The notes: generated by a model not told the origin, from the sequence alone. 64,000 nt of DNA from Phytoactinopolyspora limicola (GCF_011320225.1 NZ_JAAOEN010000001.1:124001-188000); one strand, 5' to 3'. Shown: positions 49,456 to 59,688, numbered from the stretch's first letter. A program made the numbers and translations.

Positions 49456-50286
49456 ATGGAACCACCACGCAGCACCCGCCGCGGCACCCGAGAACGGCAC
49501 AAGATCCTCCTCCAGCTCCTGCGCCAAGGCACCACCCATGTCGAGGAACTCGCCGCCGAGTTGGCGGTGTCACCGTCCACGGTCCGCCGCGACCTCGGGC
49601 GACTCACCGCGGACCGCCAGGTGGCCCGCACGTACGGCGGCGCCGTTGTCCCTGAGACGTTCCACGAACGACCCATCGAGGAAAGCGCCCGGGTCCAGTT
49701 GCAGGCCAAGGCCGCTATCGCCGCCGCCGCCCGGCCGATGGTCGGCGCCGGCGCGACGGTCTTCATCGATGCCGGCACCACCTGCGCGGCGCTGGCCAGG
49801 CTGCTCGCCGGCGAAGACTGGCACGACGACGGCCCAGTGGTAGTGACTCGAGGACTGGAGACGGCCACCACACTCGCCTCCTCGTCGGAGGTGGACGTCG
49901 TGATCCTGGGTGGGCGGGTGCGCCGGCTCAGCCATGGAGTGGTGGGGCCGCTGACCGATCTGGCGCTGGAGCGGCTGTCGTTCTCCGTGGCCTTTCTCGG
50001 CGCCGACGCCGTCGATCCGGCCCGCGGGATCGGTGAGCCGACGCTCGAAGAGACCGCGGTCAAGGAGCGAGTGGCCGCCCGCTCGCAGCAGGTGGTGGTA
50101 CTCGCCGACGCCAGCAAACTCGACGTACCCGAAGACCTACCGGCGTGGACGTCGCTGTCTGCCGGTTGGACGTTGGTCACCGACGCCGCCGGCTCCACAG
50201 GCCTGCGGGAACGCTGCGCCGCCGCAGGTGTCACCCTGATCCATGCGGTTCGGCCGGGCTCCGCTCAGGTGTCCAACGGCCGGTAG
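49456..50286 (+). CDS. DeoR-family transcriptional regulator
   Basis: 276 residues. The winged helix shows HVEELAAELAVSPSTVRRDLGRL and RTYGGAVVPE; the sugar-phosphate-sensing domain has VFIDAGTTCAALARLL and LPEDLPAWTSLSAGW. It follows pdxA2 by 32 bases and probably represses this operon in response to a phosphorylated intermediate. Its last 22 bases overlap the end of the convergent GH20 gene. Confidence 0.92.
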   Translation: MEPPRSTRRGTRERHKILLQLLRQGTTHVEELAAELAVSPSTVRRDLGRLTADRQVARTYGGAVVPETFHERPIEESARVQLQAKAAIAAAARPMVGAGATVFIDAGTTCAALARLLAGEDWHDDGPVVVTRGLETATTLASSSEVDVVILGGRVRRLSHGVVGPLTDLALERLSFSVAFLGADAVDPARGIGEPTLEETAVKERVAARSQQVVVLADASKLDVPEDLPAWTSLSAGWTLVTDAAGSTGLRERCAAAGVTLIHAVRPGSAQVSNGR

Positions 50287-51782
50287 CCAACCCCCAGCGC
50301 GTCCAGTCGAGTCACGTGCACCCGCAGGCTCCGCAGGAAGTCCGGGTACGCGCCGCCCGGCCGCCATACCGTGTCGGCGAATGCGCAGAGCCGCGGGAAG
50401 AGCATGTATTCGGCGAGCCCTGGACTGTTGATGTATTCGGTCCACAGCTGCGCCTGTGCGCCTAGAACATGGCCAGAGGCGGGCAGGTCGAAGGCGTGCA
50501 CCGTCTCCAGCGGCACGTAGCCACCAATCGCCAGCGGCTCGGCGTGGACGTCCATCGACTGGTTGTAGTTCAGGTACAGATGCTCGGCCGGGGTGAGGAC
50601 GACGTCCGATCCGGATCGCAGCGCCGCGTCTACCGCTTGGCCGCCGCGCCAGGGCATGACGACGGTCCCCTTCGGGACCGGTCCGGCGGCCAGGATCTCG
50701 TCCCAGCCAACCAGCCGGCGTCCGGACTCGGCCAGGAAGTCCGCGATCCGGCCGGTGAACCAGGTCTGCAGGGCGTCCTCGTCGGACAGGCCCAGGGTCC
50801 GCATCCGCTCCTGGACGGCGAAGCTGGCTCGCCATTCGTCTCGGGGCACCTCGTCACCACCGCAGTGGATGAACTCGCTGGGGAAGATCCGCAGCACCTC
50901 GTCCAGCACATCAAGGCAGAAGCGCACGGTGGGTTCGGTCAGGTTGAGCACTTGGGTGCTGACGTTCCACCGGCGCCTGACCTCGGGCTTGGCCAGGCCG
51001 TTGCCCAGCTCGGGGTAGGCCGCGATGGCGGCTTGCATGTGGCCGGGCATGTCGACCTCCGGAACCACGGTGATGAACCGGTCGGCGGCGTAGGCGACGA
51101 TCTCCCGTAACTCCGCGGCCGTGTAGAAGCCCCCGTGCGGTTGCCCGTCGTAGCGGAGGTCCCACTCTTCGAGGGCGGTGTCGTGGCCGATGACCGTCTC
51201 CGGGCGCCAGGCGCCGATCTCGGTCAGCCGCGGGTATCCCGGAATCTCGATGCGCCAGCCTTGGTCGTCGGTGAGGTGCAGGTGAAGGACGTTCAGTTTG
51301 TGCAGAGCGAGCAGGTCGAGCAGCCGTAGGACGAACTCCTTGGGCATGAAGTGCCGGGCGACATCCAGCATCACACCGCGCCATGACACCCGCGGGTGAT
51401 CGACGATCCGCACTCCCGGAACGTGCACCGGCCAGGATCGGCGCTCATCGGCGAGTAGTGAAGTTGGCATCAGCTGAGCCAACGTCTGAACGCCGTAGAA
51501 GGCGCCGGCGGAGTCCGCTCCGACCACCTGGATGTGGTCGCAGTCGACCGTGAGCCGGTAACCGTGGGCGGGTAACCCGGCCGGGTCAATGGTGATCCGG
51601 ACATCGGCTCCGGCGGTGGTCGCGGTGTTGGGCGCATGTCCGACCAGACGCTGCCAGGCGGCGCCGGCCCGGCCCGCACCCGGGTCGACGGCGACCGTGG
51701 TGTCCGGCGTCAGGGTGAACGAGTCGGTCCGGGGTTGGATCCGGACCGGTTCGGGGATCAGTGCGTAACTGGCGGCCGTCAT
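50265..51782 (-). CDS. beta-N-acetylhexosaminidase (GH20)
   Basis: 505 residues. An N-terminal GH20b domain (about residues 1-135) precedes the catalytic barrel, where HCGGDEVPRDEW holds the Asp-Glu pair for substrate-assisted hydrolysis. LHLHLTDDQGWRIEIPGYPRL, VVPEVDMPGHMQAAIAAYPEL and LGAQAQLWTEYI are conserved substrate-site blocks. No signal peptide, so it probably acts on imported chito-oligosaccharides or glycoconjugate fragments. ATG 51782 (or 51785) starts the protein. It is divergent from the ABC sugar operon, to which it likely belongs in function. Confidence 0.94.
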   Translation of the reverse strand: MTAASYALIPEPVRIQPRTDSFTLTPDTTVAVDPGAGRAGAAWQRLVGHAPNTATTAGADVRITIDPAGLPAHGYRLTVDCDHIQVVGADSAGAFYGVQTLAQLMPTSLLADERRSWPVHVPGVRIVDHPRVSWRGVMLDVARHFMPKEFVLRLLDLLALHKLNVLHLHLTDDQGWRIEIPGYPRLTEIGAWRPETVIGHDTALEEWDLRYDGQPHGGFYTAAELREIVAYAADRFITVVPEVDMPGHMQAAIAAYPELGNGLAKPEVRRRWNVSTQVLNLTEPTVRFCLDVLDEVLRIFPSEFIHCGGDEVPRDEWRASFAVQERMRTLGLSDEDALQTWFTGRIADFLAESGRRLVGWDEILAAGPVPKGTVVMPWRGGQAVDAALRSGSDVVLTPAEHLYLNYNQSMDVHAEPLAIGGYVPLETVHAFDLPASGHVLGAQAQLWTEYINSPGLAEYMLFPRLCAFADTVWRPGGAYPDFLRSLRVHVTRLDALGVGYRPLDT

Positions 51783-52153
51783 CACTACGCCACCTCTCGA
51801 TGAGCGATCGCGCAGTCTTGCGCAACATTTCGTGGCGTTTCACGCACATCCGCCTCGTTGAACCTGACACATTGGTCCATCCACAGCACCATGGACTCCC
51901 ATCTCTTCGCCGGTCACCGACTATTTACCCAGGTGACCTTACTCATTCATTGGTTGCCGCGAGGAAACCAGGCGAGAACACCTAGATGACTGATTCTGCA
52001 AGAAACCTACTCTAAACGCTTGACATCAATCGGACGACCTTGGAGCATGGCACCCAGACGGGTGCCCCGCGTGCGCTCCAGCGCCACGTCGCCAACCGCC
52101 ACAAGCGCAACCAGCCACTCAAGCCGTAGCCACGGATCAATGGAGGAAGACGG
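51783..52153. promoter_or_regulatory. divergent promoter region, GH20 / ABC operon
   Basis: GCGCA-GTCT-TGCGC (51810-51823) is a perfect inverted repeat 28 bases from the GH20 start and is a candidate operator. On the plus strand TTGACA (52020-52025) lies 17 bases before GAGCAT (52043), a weak sigma70-like promoter about 105 bases upstream of the permease GTG. No ORF is supported. Confidence 0.35.
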
Positions 52154-54094
52154 GTGGAGAATGCCGCACGTACCCAACCCCCGGACGGCGCCCTTCAGCC
52201 TCGGGAACCGAGCGGCGAGCCACCCCCGCTGACGCCCGGGCGGCGCCGGCACTCGTTGTGGGAGCGGTTGACCCCCCTGCGGTGGTTGACCCCCAGCATC
52301 GCGGTGATCAGTCTGGTCGTCGCGTTCCCCGCCGCCTATATGGTCTGGATGTCGTTCCTGCGCATCGACCGGATCGGCCAGATCGACGGCTTCACCGGAC
52401 TCGCCAACTACCGGCGGCTGTTCGCTGAACCCGCACTACCTCAGATCATCGGCAACACCGCACTCTGGCTCGTCGTCGTGGTCGGCCTAACGGTGCTGTT
52501 CTCGCTCGGGTTGGCCCAGTTCCTGTCGAAGTCGTTCTTCGGGCGACGGCTGGTACGGCTCGCCTTGATCGTTCCGTGGGCGGCGTCGCTGGTGATGACG
52601 GCGACGGTGTGGCGATTCATCTACGAAGGCGGCAACGGGCTGCTCAACCGGCTGCTGATGGACATCGGGCTGCTGAACGCGCCAGTCGACTGGTACAAAG
52701 ACCCGTCGGTCGCGTTCTTCTCCATCATGGCCGTCGGGATCATCACGTCGATCCCCTTCACCACCTACGTCCTGCTCGCCGGGCTCCAGACCATCCCACA
52801 CGAGGTCCTCGAAGCCGCCAAGATCGACGGGGCCGGTCCCTTCGCCACCTACCGGCACATCACTCTGCCGCTGCTGCGTCCGTCGATGCTGGTCGCGTTG
52901 GTCCTCAACATGCTGCACGTGTTCAACGCGTTCACCGTCATCTGGGTCATCGCCGGAAAAACCGCCGGCCACCACGCCGATACCACCGTCACCTGGATGT
53001 ACAAGATCGCGTTCACCGTCCAGCTCGACCCCGGCGAAGCCGCCGCGCTGGCCGTCCTGAACGTCATCTTCCTGAGCTTGCTGGTCGCCGCCTACGTGCG
53101 GATCCTGCGCCCGGACCGCGACGTCACGACGGCCGCATCCGGGGCCGGCCCGACCCGTCGGGCGGCGGTCAGGGCGGCCGTCAGCGGCTGGTCGGAACGG
53201 GTGAACGCGGCGGTACGCCCAGCGTTCGCCCCGGCGCGCCGAGCCATGGTTCACGTCGGGCGCGGCTGGGCCCGGATCCGGCCGGTCGGACTGAGCGTGA
53301 TCGGCCTGCTCATCTCGGCGTTCTTCCTCGCGCCGTACGCCGCGATGCTGCTCGGCTCACTCAAGAGCCACGCCGAACTCTTCGCTGTCCCCGCGCCGTA
53401 CCTGCCACAGGAGTGGACGTGGTCGAACTATGTCGACGTGTGGGAACGGATCCCGCTGGCCAGCTACTTCCGGGTCAGCCTGACGGTGGCGCTGGTCGCC
53501 ACCGCCGCGGTCCTGCTGATCGCCGCCCCGGCGGCCTACATCCTGGCCCGCTCCAAGTTCCGCGGCCGCGCGGCCTTCCTCGGCATCGTGCTGGTCACCC
53601 AGATGTTCCCGGCCGTCGCGCTGCTCATCGGCCTGTACCGGCAGGCGCTGTTCGTCGACGGGGTCCACACCTTCTGGTTCATCATCACCGTCAACACGGC
53701 GTTCAACCTGGCCTTCGCGATCTGGATCATGCACGCGAACATCAGCTCGATCCCGGCCGACATCGACGAGGCCGCCATGATCGACGGACTGGGCCGCTTC
53801 CGGATCATGCTCCGGATGATCCTTCCGCTCGCGGCACCAGCGCTCATCACGGTGACGATCTTCACGTTCATTCAAGTGTGGAACGAGTTCGTCATCGCAC
53901 TCACGCTCTTCAACGACCCGGCCAACAGCCGAGTCCCCCTGACGGTCGGTGTCCAGCAGTTCATCGGCCTGTACGAAACGAACTATCAGTACCTGTTCGC
54001 CGCGGCGCTGATGGCGATCATCCCGGCCGTCATCCTCTTCGCCTTGATCGAACGGCGCCTGGTCAGCGGACTAACCGCGGGCAGCAGCCGTTGA
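52154..54094 (+). CDS. fused MalF-MalG-type ABC sugar permease
   Basis: 646 residues, about twice the usual length. The first half (to about residue 325) is MalF-like with six membrane helices and EAA loop EAAKIDGAGPFATYRHITLP near residue 220. A basic hydrophilic linker (about 325-375) follows. The second half is MalG-like with its own EAA loop EAAMIDGLGRFRIMLRMILP near residue 539. Normally these are two proteins forming a heterodimer. GTG 52154 follows GGAGGAAGACGG. No ATPase gene is present; a shared MsiK-type ATPase is likely. Confidence 0.95.
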   Translation: MENAARTQPPDGALQPREPSGEPPPLTPGRRRHSLWERLTPLRWLTPSIAVISLVVAFPAAYMVWMSFLRIDRIGQIDGFTGLANYRRLFAEPALPQIIGNTALWLVVVVGLTVLFSLGLAQFLSKSFFGRRLVRLALIVPWAASLVMTATVWRFIYEGGNGLLNRLLMDIGLLNAPVDWYKDPSVAFFSIMAVGIITSIPFTTYVLLAGLQTIPHEVLEAAKIDGAGPFATYRHITLPLLRPSMLVALVLNMLHVFNAFTVIWVIAGKTAGHHADTTVTWMYKIAFTVQLDPGEAAALAVLNVIFLSLLVAAYVRILRPDRDVTTAASGAGPTRRAAVRAAVSGWSERVNAAVRPAFAPARRAMVHVGRGWARIRPVGLSVIGLLISAFFLAPYAAMLLGSLKSHAELFAVPAPYLPQEWTWSNYVDVWERIPLASYFRVSLTVALVATAAVLLIAAPAAYILARSKFRGRAAFLGIVLVTQMFPAVALLIGLYRQALFVDGVHTFWFIITVNTAFNLAFAIWIMHANISSIPADIDEAAMIDGLGRFRIMLRMILPLAAPALITVTIFTFIQVWNEFVIALTLFNDPANSRVPLTVGVQQFIGLYETNYQYLFAAALMAIIPAVILFALIERRLVSGLTAGSSR

Positions 54095-54137
54095 CCTACC
54101 TCCGATTCCACCCCACACCACCACGAGGAGAACGCAC

Positions 54138-55397
54138 ATGCAGACACGACGAACGCCATGGACGACGTTCGCGGTGCTCGCCACCGGCACCGCACTGCTG
54201 GCGGCCGGCTGTGGCGGCGACGACACCAGCAGCAGCACCGGCGACGGTCAGTCGATCCGGCTCGTGGTCGCCCAGTACACCGAAGGAACTCAGCCCTACT
54301 GGGAAAACCTGATCGACGCGTTCGAGGACGAACATCCCGGACATACGGTGGATCTACAGGTCATCGACTGGGGCAATCTACGCAGCCAGGTCAACACCAT
54401 GGTCCAGACTCAGCAACTCCCCGACATCCTCAACATCAACCTGTTCGCCGACTACGCCGACGCCGGGCTGCTCTACCGGGCCGACGAGGTCATGTCGGAG
54501 GAACGACTGGCCGACTTCGTTCCGTCGTTCGCCGAGAACGCGTCGTACGACGGCACCCAATACGCCTTCCCCTTCGTCGCCACGGTCAACGGGATGTACT
54601 ACAACACCACCATCCTCGACGAGGCCGGGCTGGACGGCCCACCACAAACCTGGGACGAGTTCCGCGACGCCGCCGAAGCGATCGTCGATCTCCCCGGCGA
54701 CTACGTGCCCTACGCCCTAGCTCTCGGCAGTGAGGGCGGCACCGGGGAGTTCGGCACCTGGGCGCGGTCCAACGGCGGCGACTGGATGATCGACGGCGAA
54801 TGGACGGTCAACGGCGAGCGCAACGTCGAAACCCTGGAGTTCCTCAAAGAGCTCACCGAGGACGGCTTCACTCAGCCGAACCCGGGCCAGACGAACCGGG
54901 CCGATGGAACCTGGCCGCTGTTCGCTCAAGGCCGGGTGGCGATGGTGTACGCGTCGTTCGGTACCCGCGCCTTCATGGAGCAGGTGGAAGAGGCCGGCAT
55001 CGACTACGGCGTCGCCACCCACCCCACCAACCACGGCACCGAGCCGTCCACCCATGGCATCCAGGACTATCTGATGGCCTTCCGCAAGGACAACAACCAG
55101 CAGGCGGTGACGGACTTCCTCGACTACTTCTACCAGCCGGAGAACTACGCCGAATACCTGCGGGTGGAAGGGCTGCTGCCGACAACCGAGTCCGGTGCCG
55201 ATGAGTTCCGGGACGACGACGAGTACGGCCAGTACGTCGAGCTGCTGGAGTTCGCCCGCTTCGACCCGGCCGCCCAGCCGGTGTGGGCCGAGTTGCGTGG
55301 AACACTCGACAGCGACCTCGGCACCGGGGTCTCCTCGAACACCGACCCGCGCGAGCTGCTCGACCGAATCCAGGCCATCGCCGAAGCTGGGGCGTGA
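54138..55397 (+). CDS. ABC sugar-binding lipoprotein
   Basis: 419 residues. A signal peptide ends at lipobox LAAGC, then a Ser-rich spacer and a type I solute-binding fold (family SBP_bac_1). IRLVVAQYTEGTQPYWENL opens the fold; DWGNLRSQVNTMVQTQQLPDI and FPFVATVNGMYYNTTILDEAG are typical. It captures the carbohydrate for the fused permease encoded 43 bases upstream. The ligand cannot be read. Its stop overlaps the next start (GTGA). Confidence 0.95.
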   Translation: MQTRRTPWTTFAVLATGTALLAAGCGGDDTSSSTGDGQSIRLVVAQYTEGTQPYWENLIDAFEDEHPGHTVDLQVIDWGNLRSQVNTMVQTQQLPDILNINLFADYADAGLLYRADEVMSEERLADFVPSFAENASYDGTQYAFPFVATVNGMYYNTTILDEAGLDGPPQTWDEFRDAAEAIVDLPGDYVPYALALGSEGGTGEFGTWARSNGGDWMIDGEWTVNGERNVETLEFLKELTEDGFTQPNPGQTNRADGTWPLFAQGRVAMVYASFGTRAFMEQVEEAGIDYGVATHPTNHGTEPSTHGIQDYLMAFRKDNNQQAVTDFLDYFYQPENYAEYLRVEGLLPTTESGADEFRDDDEYGQYVELLEFARFDPAAQPVWAELRGTLDSDLGTGVSSNTDPRELLDRIQAIAEAGA

Positions 55398-57346
55398 TCA
55401 CGATCGTGGGCGCCAGGACGATCACCGCAGGCGCAGTGGCGCTGCTGACCGGCCTTGGCCTGGCCTCGCAGCATGGCACCGCCGGCGCGGAGGCATCCAG
55501 CGCTGGCGGGCCAGCCGACGGCCGGGACACCGTCACCTTCACCGTGCACGCACCACCCGACACCGCAATCAAGTCGGGGCGGGCCACGATCCGGCTGGAC
55601 TGCGGTGGCCGGCCCGCGGCCCGAGCAGTCCTGGTCGCTCCGCACGCAACGCACAAGGTGACACCGCTGCGCGGCGGCGGAACCTGCACGGTCGCCGTAG
55701 AGTCGCCCGCCCGAGACGGTTTCACCGATGAGGTCGGCATCACCGTGCGGGCGAGCGACGAGGTGGTGGAGCGGCACCTCGCCTACACCGCCGACGGCAC
55801 CACGAGGTCCAGGACGTTCCCGCTGCCTGACGGCGATCTCACCGTCGACGTCACGCTCGGCTCGTTGCCAGCCGACGAAGTAGGCACCCCGCTGAAGACC
55901 ATGGCCTTCAACATCTGGCTCGGCGGCCGGCTGGAAGGCCGCCACGAACATGGGCTGGAGGAGCAGAATCTCGAGGAGTTGCTGGAGTTCATCCGGCACG
56001 AGAACCCGGACGTGCTCTTCAGTGTCGAGACCTACGGCGCCGGTGAGCTGATCGCTGAAGCACTCTCCGAGGGCCAACCCGCGGGCCGGGAGTACACCGG
56101 CATCCAGATCACCCAGGAACCGGGGCAGGCACCTGCCCGCGACAACCTCTGGCTGTTCACCTGGCTCGACGTCGAGGAGATCTACCCCCGGGTCGACGAC
56201 GCCCGGCTCACCTCGTTCAACTTCGGCGGTGCCCGGCTGGGACTACCCGACGGCGGCGCCGTACACGCCTTCACGGCGTGGCTCTGGCACGAAGGCAACA
56301 GCTGGTCGCCGACGACGCAGTCGGCGATGGAGATCGCGATGGGGCTGGACCGTACCTATTCCAACGACGACCTCATAGCGACCGACGCACCGCGGCGGAT
56401 GGAGATGGCGCGGACCCTGCTCGACGAACGGATCTCGGAGTATGTCGGCGACGACGACTCCCCCGTCATCATCGGCGGAGATCTCAACACCCAATCCCAT
56501 CTGGACTGGTCGGAACGGTTCGCTGAAGCCACCGGGCGTGAGGGTATGGTGCTGAACTGGCCGGTGACCCGCGCCTTCGCCGAGGCCGGATTCACCGATA
56601 CCTACCGGCATGCCAACCCGGATGCGGCCCGCTACCCCGGCCGGACCTGGGCTCCGGCACATTCCTTCATGTACTCGCCGACGCGGATCGACTACGTGCT
56701 GACCCGCGGCGCGGACGTCCGCGTCCTAGGCTCGTCGACGCGTAGTACCCGGCTGCCCGCACACCAGGGCAGTGTCCTCGACGAGTGGTACCCGTTCTAC
56801 TCCGACCACTCCGCCGTCGTCACGGAGCTACTCATCCGTGGGGGCGGCACCGGACCTGACGGACCAGCAGATTCCGACCCGCAGGAGCCTGGTGTCCCCG
56901 TGGTCTGGCCAGCCGACCCACCAGGCACTCCAGTGCCAGCCGCGCACCTGACAGCGGTGGCCGACAGCGAGACGCCGGGTTCGGCCGGGCGCGCCGTCGA
57001 TGGCGATCCTCGCACCATCTGGCATTCGCGGACCACACCCGACCCGCCGGATACCCATCCACATACGTTGACCGTCGACCTCGGTGGCGAGCGAACCCTG
57101 TCCGCCGTCCGGTACCAGCCGCGGCTCAACGGCTTCAACGGCATCGTCACGCGCTACCGCATCGAGGTCAGCGACGACGGGGACACCTTCCGTCGGGTGG
57201 CCTCGGGAACGTGGGCGCGTGACTCATTGCCGAAGGATGTCGAGCTGCCCGACGTCAGCGCGCGGTACCTCCGATTCGTCTCCGAGTTCGGGGTTGGTGG
57301 CTACACCGCGGTGGGCGAGCTCATCCCCTACGAACAGGAGTCCTGA
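55394..57346 (+). CDS. secreted EEP-family phosphodiesterase with F5/8C domain
   Basis: 650 residues with a signal peptide ending near GTAGA. A beta-rich N-domain (about 45-160) is followed by the endonuclease/exonuclease/phosphatase fold: LKTMAFNIWLGGRLEG, LFSVETYG (metal Glu), IIGGDLNTQSHLDW, RIDYVLTRG and YSDHSAVVTELLI. A C-terminal F5/8 type C (discoidin) domain covers about residues 510-645. This suggests hydrolysis of a phosphodiester on an extracellular glycan or lipid head group, not DNA repair. GTG 55394 overlaps the binding-protein stop. Confidence 0.9.
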   Translation: MITIVGARTITAGAVALLTGLGLASQHGTAGAEASSAGGPADGRDTVTFTVHAPPDTAIKSGRATIRLDCGGRPAARAVLVAPHATHKVTPLRGGGTCTVAVESPARDGFTDEVGITVRASDEVVERHLAYTADGTTRSRTFPLPDGDLTVDVTLGSLPADEVGTPLKTMAFNIWLGGRLEGRHEHGLEEQNLEELLEFIRHENPDVLFSVETYGAGELIAEALSEGQPAGREYTGIQITQEPGQAPARDNLWLFTWLDVEEIYPRVDDARLTSFNFGGARLGLPDGGAVHAFTAWLWHEGNSWSPTTQSAMEIAMGLDRTYSNDDLIATDAPRRMEMARTLLDERISEYVGDDDSPVIIGGDLNTQSHLDWSERFAEATGREGMVLNWPVTRAFAEAGFTDTYRHANPDAARYPGRTWAPAHSFMYSPTRIDYVLTRGADVRVLGSSTRSTRLPAHQGSVLDEWYPFYSDHSAVVTELLIRGGGTGPDGPADSDPQEPGVPVVWPADPPGTPVPAAHLTAVADSETPGSAGRAVDGDPRTIWHSRTTPDPPDTHPHTLTVDLGGERTLSAVRYQPRLNGFNGIVTRYRIEVSDDGDTFRRVASGTWARDSLPKDVELPDVSARYLRFVSEFGVGGYTAVGELIPYEQES

Positions 57347-59641
57347 ATGCGGGTCACCGAACACACCAGCGACGTCACCGTCGTCGGTGGTGGCCTGGCG
57401 GGGGTGTGTGCGGCGATCGCCGCCGCCCGCGCCGGGGCGCGAGTGGCGTTGATCCAGAACCGGCCGGTCCTGGGTGGCAACTCCAGCAGCGAGGTCCGGG
57501 TCTGGGTCTGCGGCGCCACCGCCGCCGGCCGGCAGCGTTATGCCCGGGAGAACGGCATCGTGGGTGAGCTGTATCTGGAGAACCAGTACCGGAACCCGGA
57601 AGGCAACCCGATCTTCTGGGACATGGTGGTTCTCGACGCCGTCCGCGCCGAACCGAACATCTCGCTGTTCCTCAACACCGACGTGCGCATCGTCGAGGCG
57701 GACGGGCCCGCTGATGCACGGATGATCCGGTCGGTGACGGGCTGGACCATGGGTTCGGAGCGGCAGACCCGATTCGTATCTCCGATCTTCCTGGACTGTA
57801 CGGGCGACGGCCTGGTCGGCCACCTGGCCGGCGCCCGGTACCGGATCGGGCGGGAGGCGCGGGCCGAATTCGGCGAGAGCTGGGCGCCCGAAGAGGCCGA
57901 CGAGTTGCTGCTCGGGAGCACCATCCTCTTCTACACCAAAGATCTCGGCCGGCCGGTGGAGTACGTGCCGCCGGCGATCGCCAAAGACATCACCCAGACC
58001 CCGATTCCGGAGCGTCGGATCATCCGGGCCGGCGACAACGGGGCAGCCTACTGGTGGATCGAGTGGGGCGGCGAGGTCGACACCGTCCACGACAACGAAC
58101 GTATCCGGGACGAACTCTGGTCGGTGATCTATGGCATCTGGGACTACATCAAGAACTCCGGAAAGTTCGACGCGGACACGATGACCCTCGAGTGGGTCGG
58201 GACGGTTCCCGGCAAACGCGAATACCGGCGGTTCATCGGGGATCACGTCCTCACCCAGAACGACATCATCGACCAGCGGCCGTTTCCCGACGCGGTCGGC
58301 TACGGCGGCTGGTCGATCGACCTGCACCCACCCGGTGGCATGTACTCCGCGGAGGGTGGGGCGGCCCAGTGGTATCCCGACGGCACCTACGACATCCCCT
58401 ACCGCTCGTTGTACTCGGTGAACACGGACAACCTGCTCTTCGCCGGGCGCAACATCTCCGCATCCCACGTTGCTTTCGGCAGTACCCGCGTCATGGCCAC
58501 CTGTGCGGTGCTGGGTGAAGCCGCGGGGACCGCCGCCGCCCTGTGCGCCGAGCGCGGGCTCACCCCTCGCGTGCTCGGCACCAGCGCCATCGACGACCTC
58601 CGCCGTCAGCTGGTCCGCCAGGATGCCGCCCTGGTCGGCGTGGTCTACGACGACCCCGCCGATCTGGCCGGATCGGCCACCGTCTCCGCGTCGAGCACCC
58701 TCACCGAGCTACGGGTCGATGTCTCGACCGGCACTCAGGATCTCTCCGTCGACGCTGGGCTTCTTTTACCGGCCGACCCTGGACTCGACGGACTCGACCT
58801 GCTCGCCGACGTGACGGAAGACGGAGCCGGCACCGGTCTGACCGTCGAGGTGTGGAGCACTGGCCGGGCCCAGAACTACGTGCCGGCCCGTCGTGAATCC
58901 GTCGTCGAAGTGCCGCTCACCGCCGGAACGGCCCAATGGATCCCGATCCCGGCGCGATGGGAGCCGGCCGACCCGCAGAACGCGTTCATCATCATCCGGG
59001 CCCACCCCCACGTCCGGCTCCACGTCGCCGATCGAGCACACAGCGGCAGTCTCAGCTTCGTCCGCGACGTCTCCAAACGGCTCGACGACGGCGGTGTCGA
59101 CGTCGCCGAGCAGGAGCAGCCGGTAGTGGAGTGGGTGCGGCGGTCGCGCCAGCGCAGCAGCTACTGCTTCCGGCTGCGTTCGGCCACCAGGGCGTTCGAC
59201 GCCAGCCACGTGGTCGGCGGATACGCCAGGCCGTTCGGTGGCCCGCGGATGTGGGCCTCACAGCCGCTAACCGACGGGCCCGAGCACCTTGACCTGGCCT
59301 GGCCCGAATCAGTCACTATCGGAAGAGTCGAGTTGATCTTCGATGATGACGTCAACGAGTACATGAACAACCTGCATTTCCACCGCAGCCCGTTCCGGGT
59401 GATGCCGGAGGTGGTCGGTGCCTACGAACTACAGGCCGCCGGGGAACGCGGCTGGGCGACGGTCGCCACGGTCGAGGACAACCGCCTGCGACGGCGGGTC
59501 CATGACGTCGGCCCGCTCGCCACCTCACGGCTTCGCCTTGTAGTCAACGCGACCAACGGTGCGCCATGTGCACACGTCGTCGCGGTGCGGGTCTACGCAC
59601 CCCCTGCCGGCTCCGCCGAAGCGGCCCGGCCGCCGTCGTGA
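57347..59641 (+). CDS. FAD-dependent oxidoreductase with C-terminal carbohydrate-binding-like domains
   Basis: 764 residues. The dinucleotide-binding motif is VTVVGGGLAGVCAAIAAARAG, then LGGNSSSEVRVWV, IFLDCTGDGLVGHLAGA and NLLFAGRNISASHVAFGSTR, all typical of the FAD_oxidored family found in polysaccharide-utilisation loci. The last 300 residues are beta-rich and contain LRLVVNATNGAPCAHVVAV, similar to F5/8C-type endings. No signal peptide, so cytoplasmic. Its start is directly after the EEP stop. Sugar or glycoside oxidation is the likely chemistry, by context. Confidence 0.9.
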   Translation: MRVTEHTSDVTVVGGGLAGVCAAIAAARAGARVALIQNRPVLGGNSSSEVRVWVCGATAAGRQRYARENGIVGELYLENQYRNPEGNPIFWDMVVLDAVRAEPNISLFLNTDVRIVEADGPADARMIRSVTGWTMGSERQTRFVSPIFLDCTGDGLVGHLAGARYRIGREARAEFGESWAPEEADELLLGSTILFYTKDLGRPVEYVPPAIAKDITQTPIPERRIIRAGDNGAAYWWIEWGGEVDTVHDNERIRDELWSVIYGIWDYIKNSGKFDADTMTLEWVGTVPGKREYRRFIGDHVLTQNDIIDQRPFPDAVGYGGWSIDLHPPGGMYSAEGGAAQWYPDGTYDIPYRSLYSVNTDNLLFAGRNISASHVAFGSTRVMATCAVLGEAAGTAAALCAERGLTPRVLGTSAIDDLRRQLVRQDAALVGVVYDDPADLAGSATVSASSTLTELRVDVSTGTQDLSVDAGLLLPADPGLDGLDLLADVTEDGAGTGLTVEVWSTGRAQNYVPARRESVVEVPLTAGTAQWIPIPARWEPADPQNAFIIIRAHPHVRLHVADRAHSGSLSFVRDVSKRLDDGGVDVAEQEQPVVEWVRRSRQRSSYCFRLRSATRAFDASHVVGGYARPFGGPRMWASQPLTDGPEHLDLAWPESVTIGRVELIFDDDVNEYMNNLHFHRSPFRVMPEVVGAYELQAAGERGWATVATVEDNRLRRRVHDVGPLATSRLRLVVNATNGAPCAHVVAVRVYAPPAGSAEAARPPS

Positions 59642-59688
59642 TCCCACCCGGACCACCCGACGGCAACGAACACGCACTGGAGGTTTCC

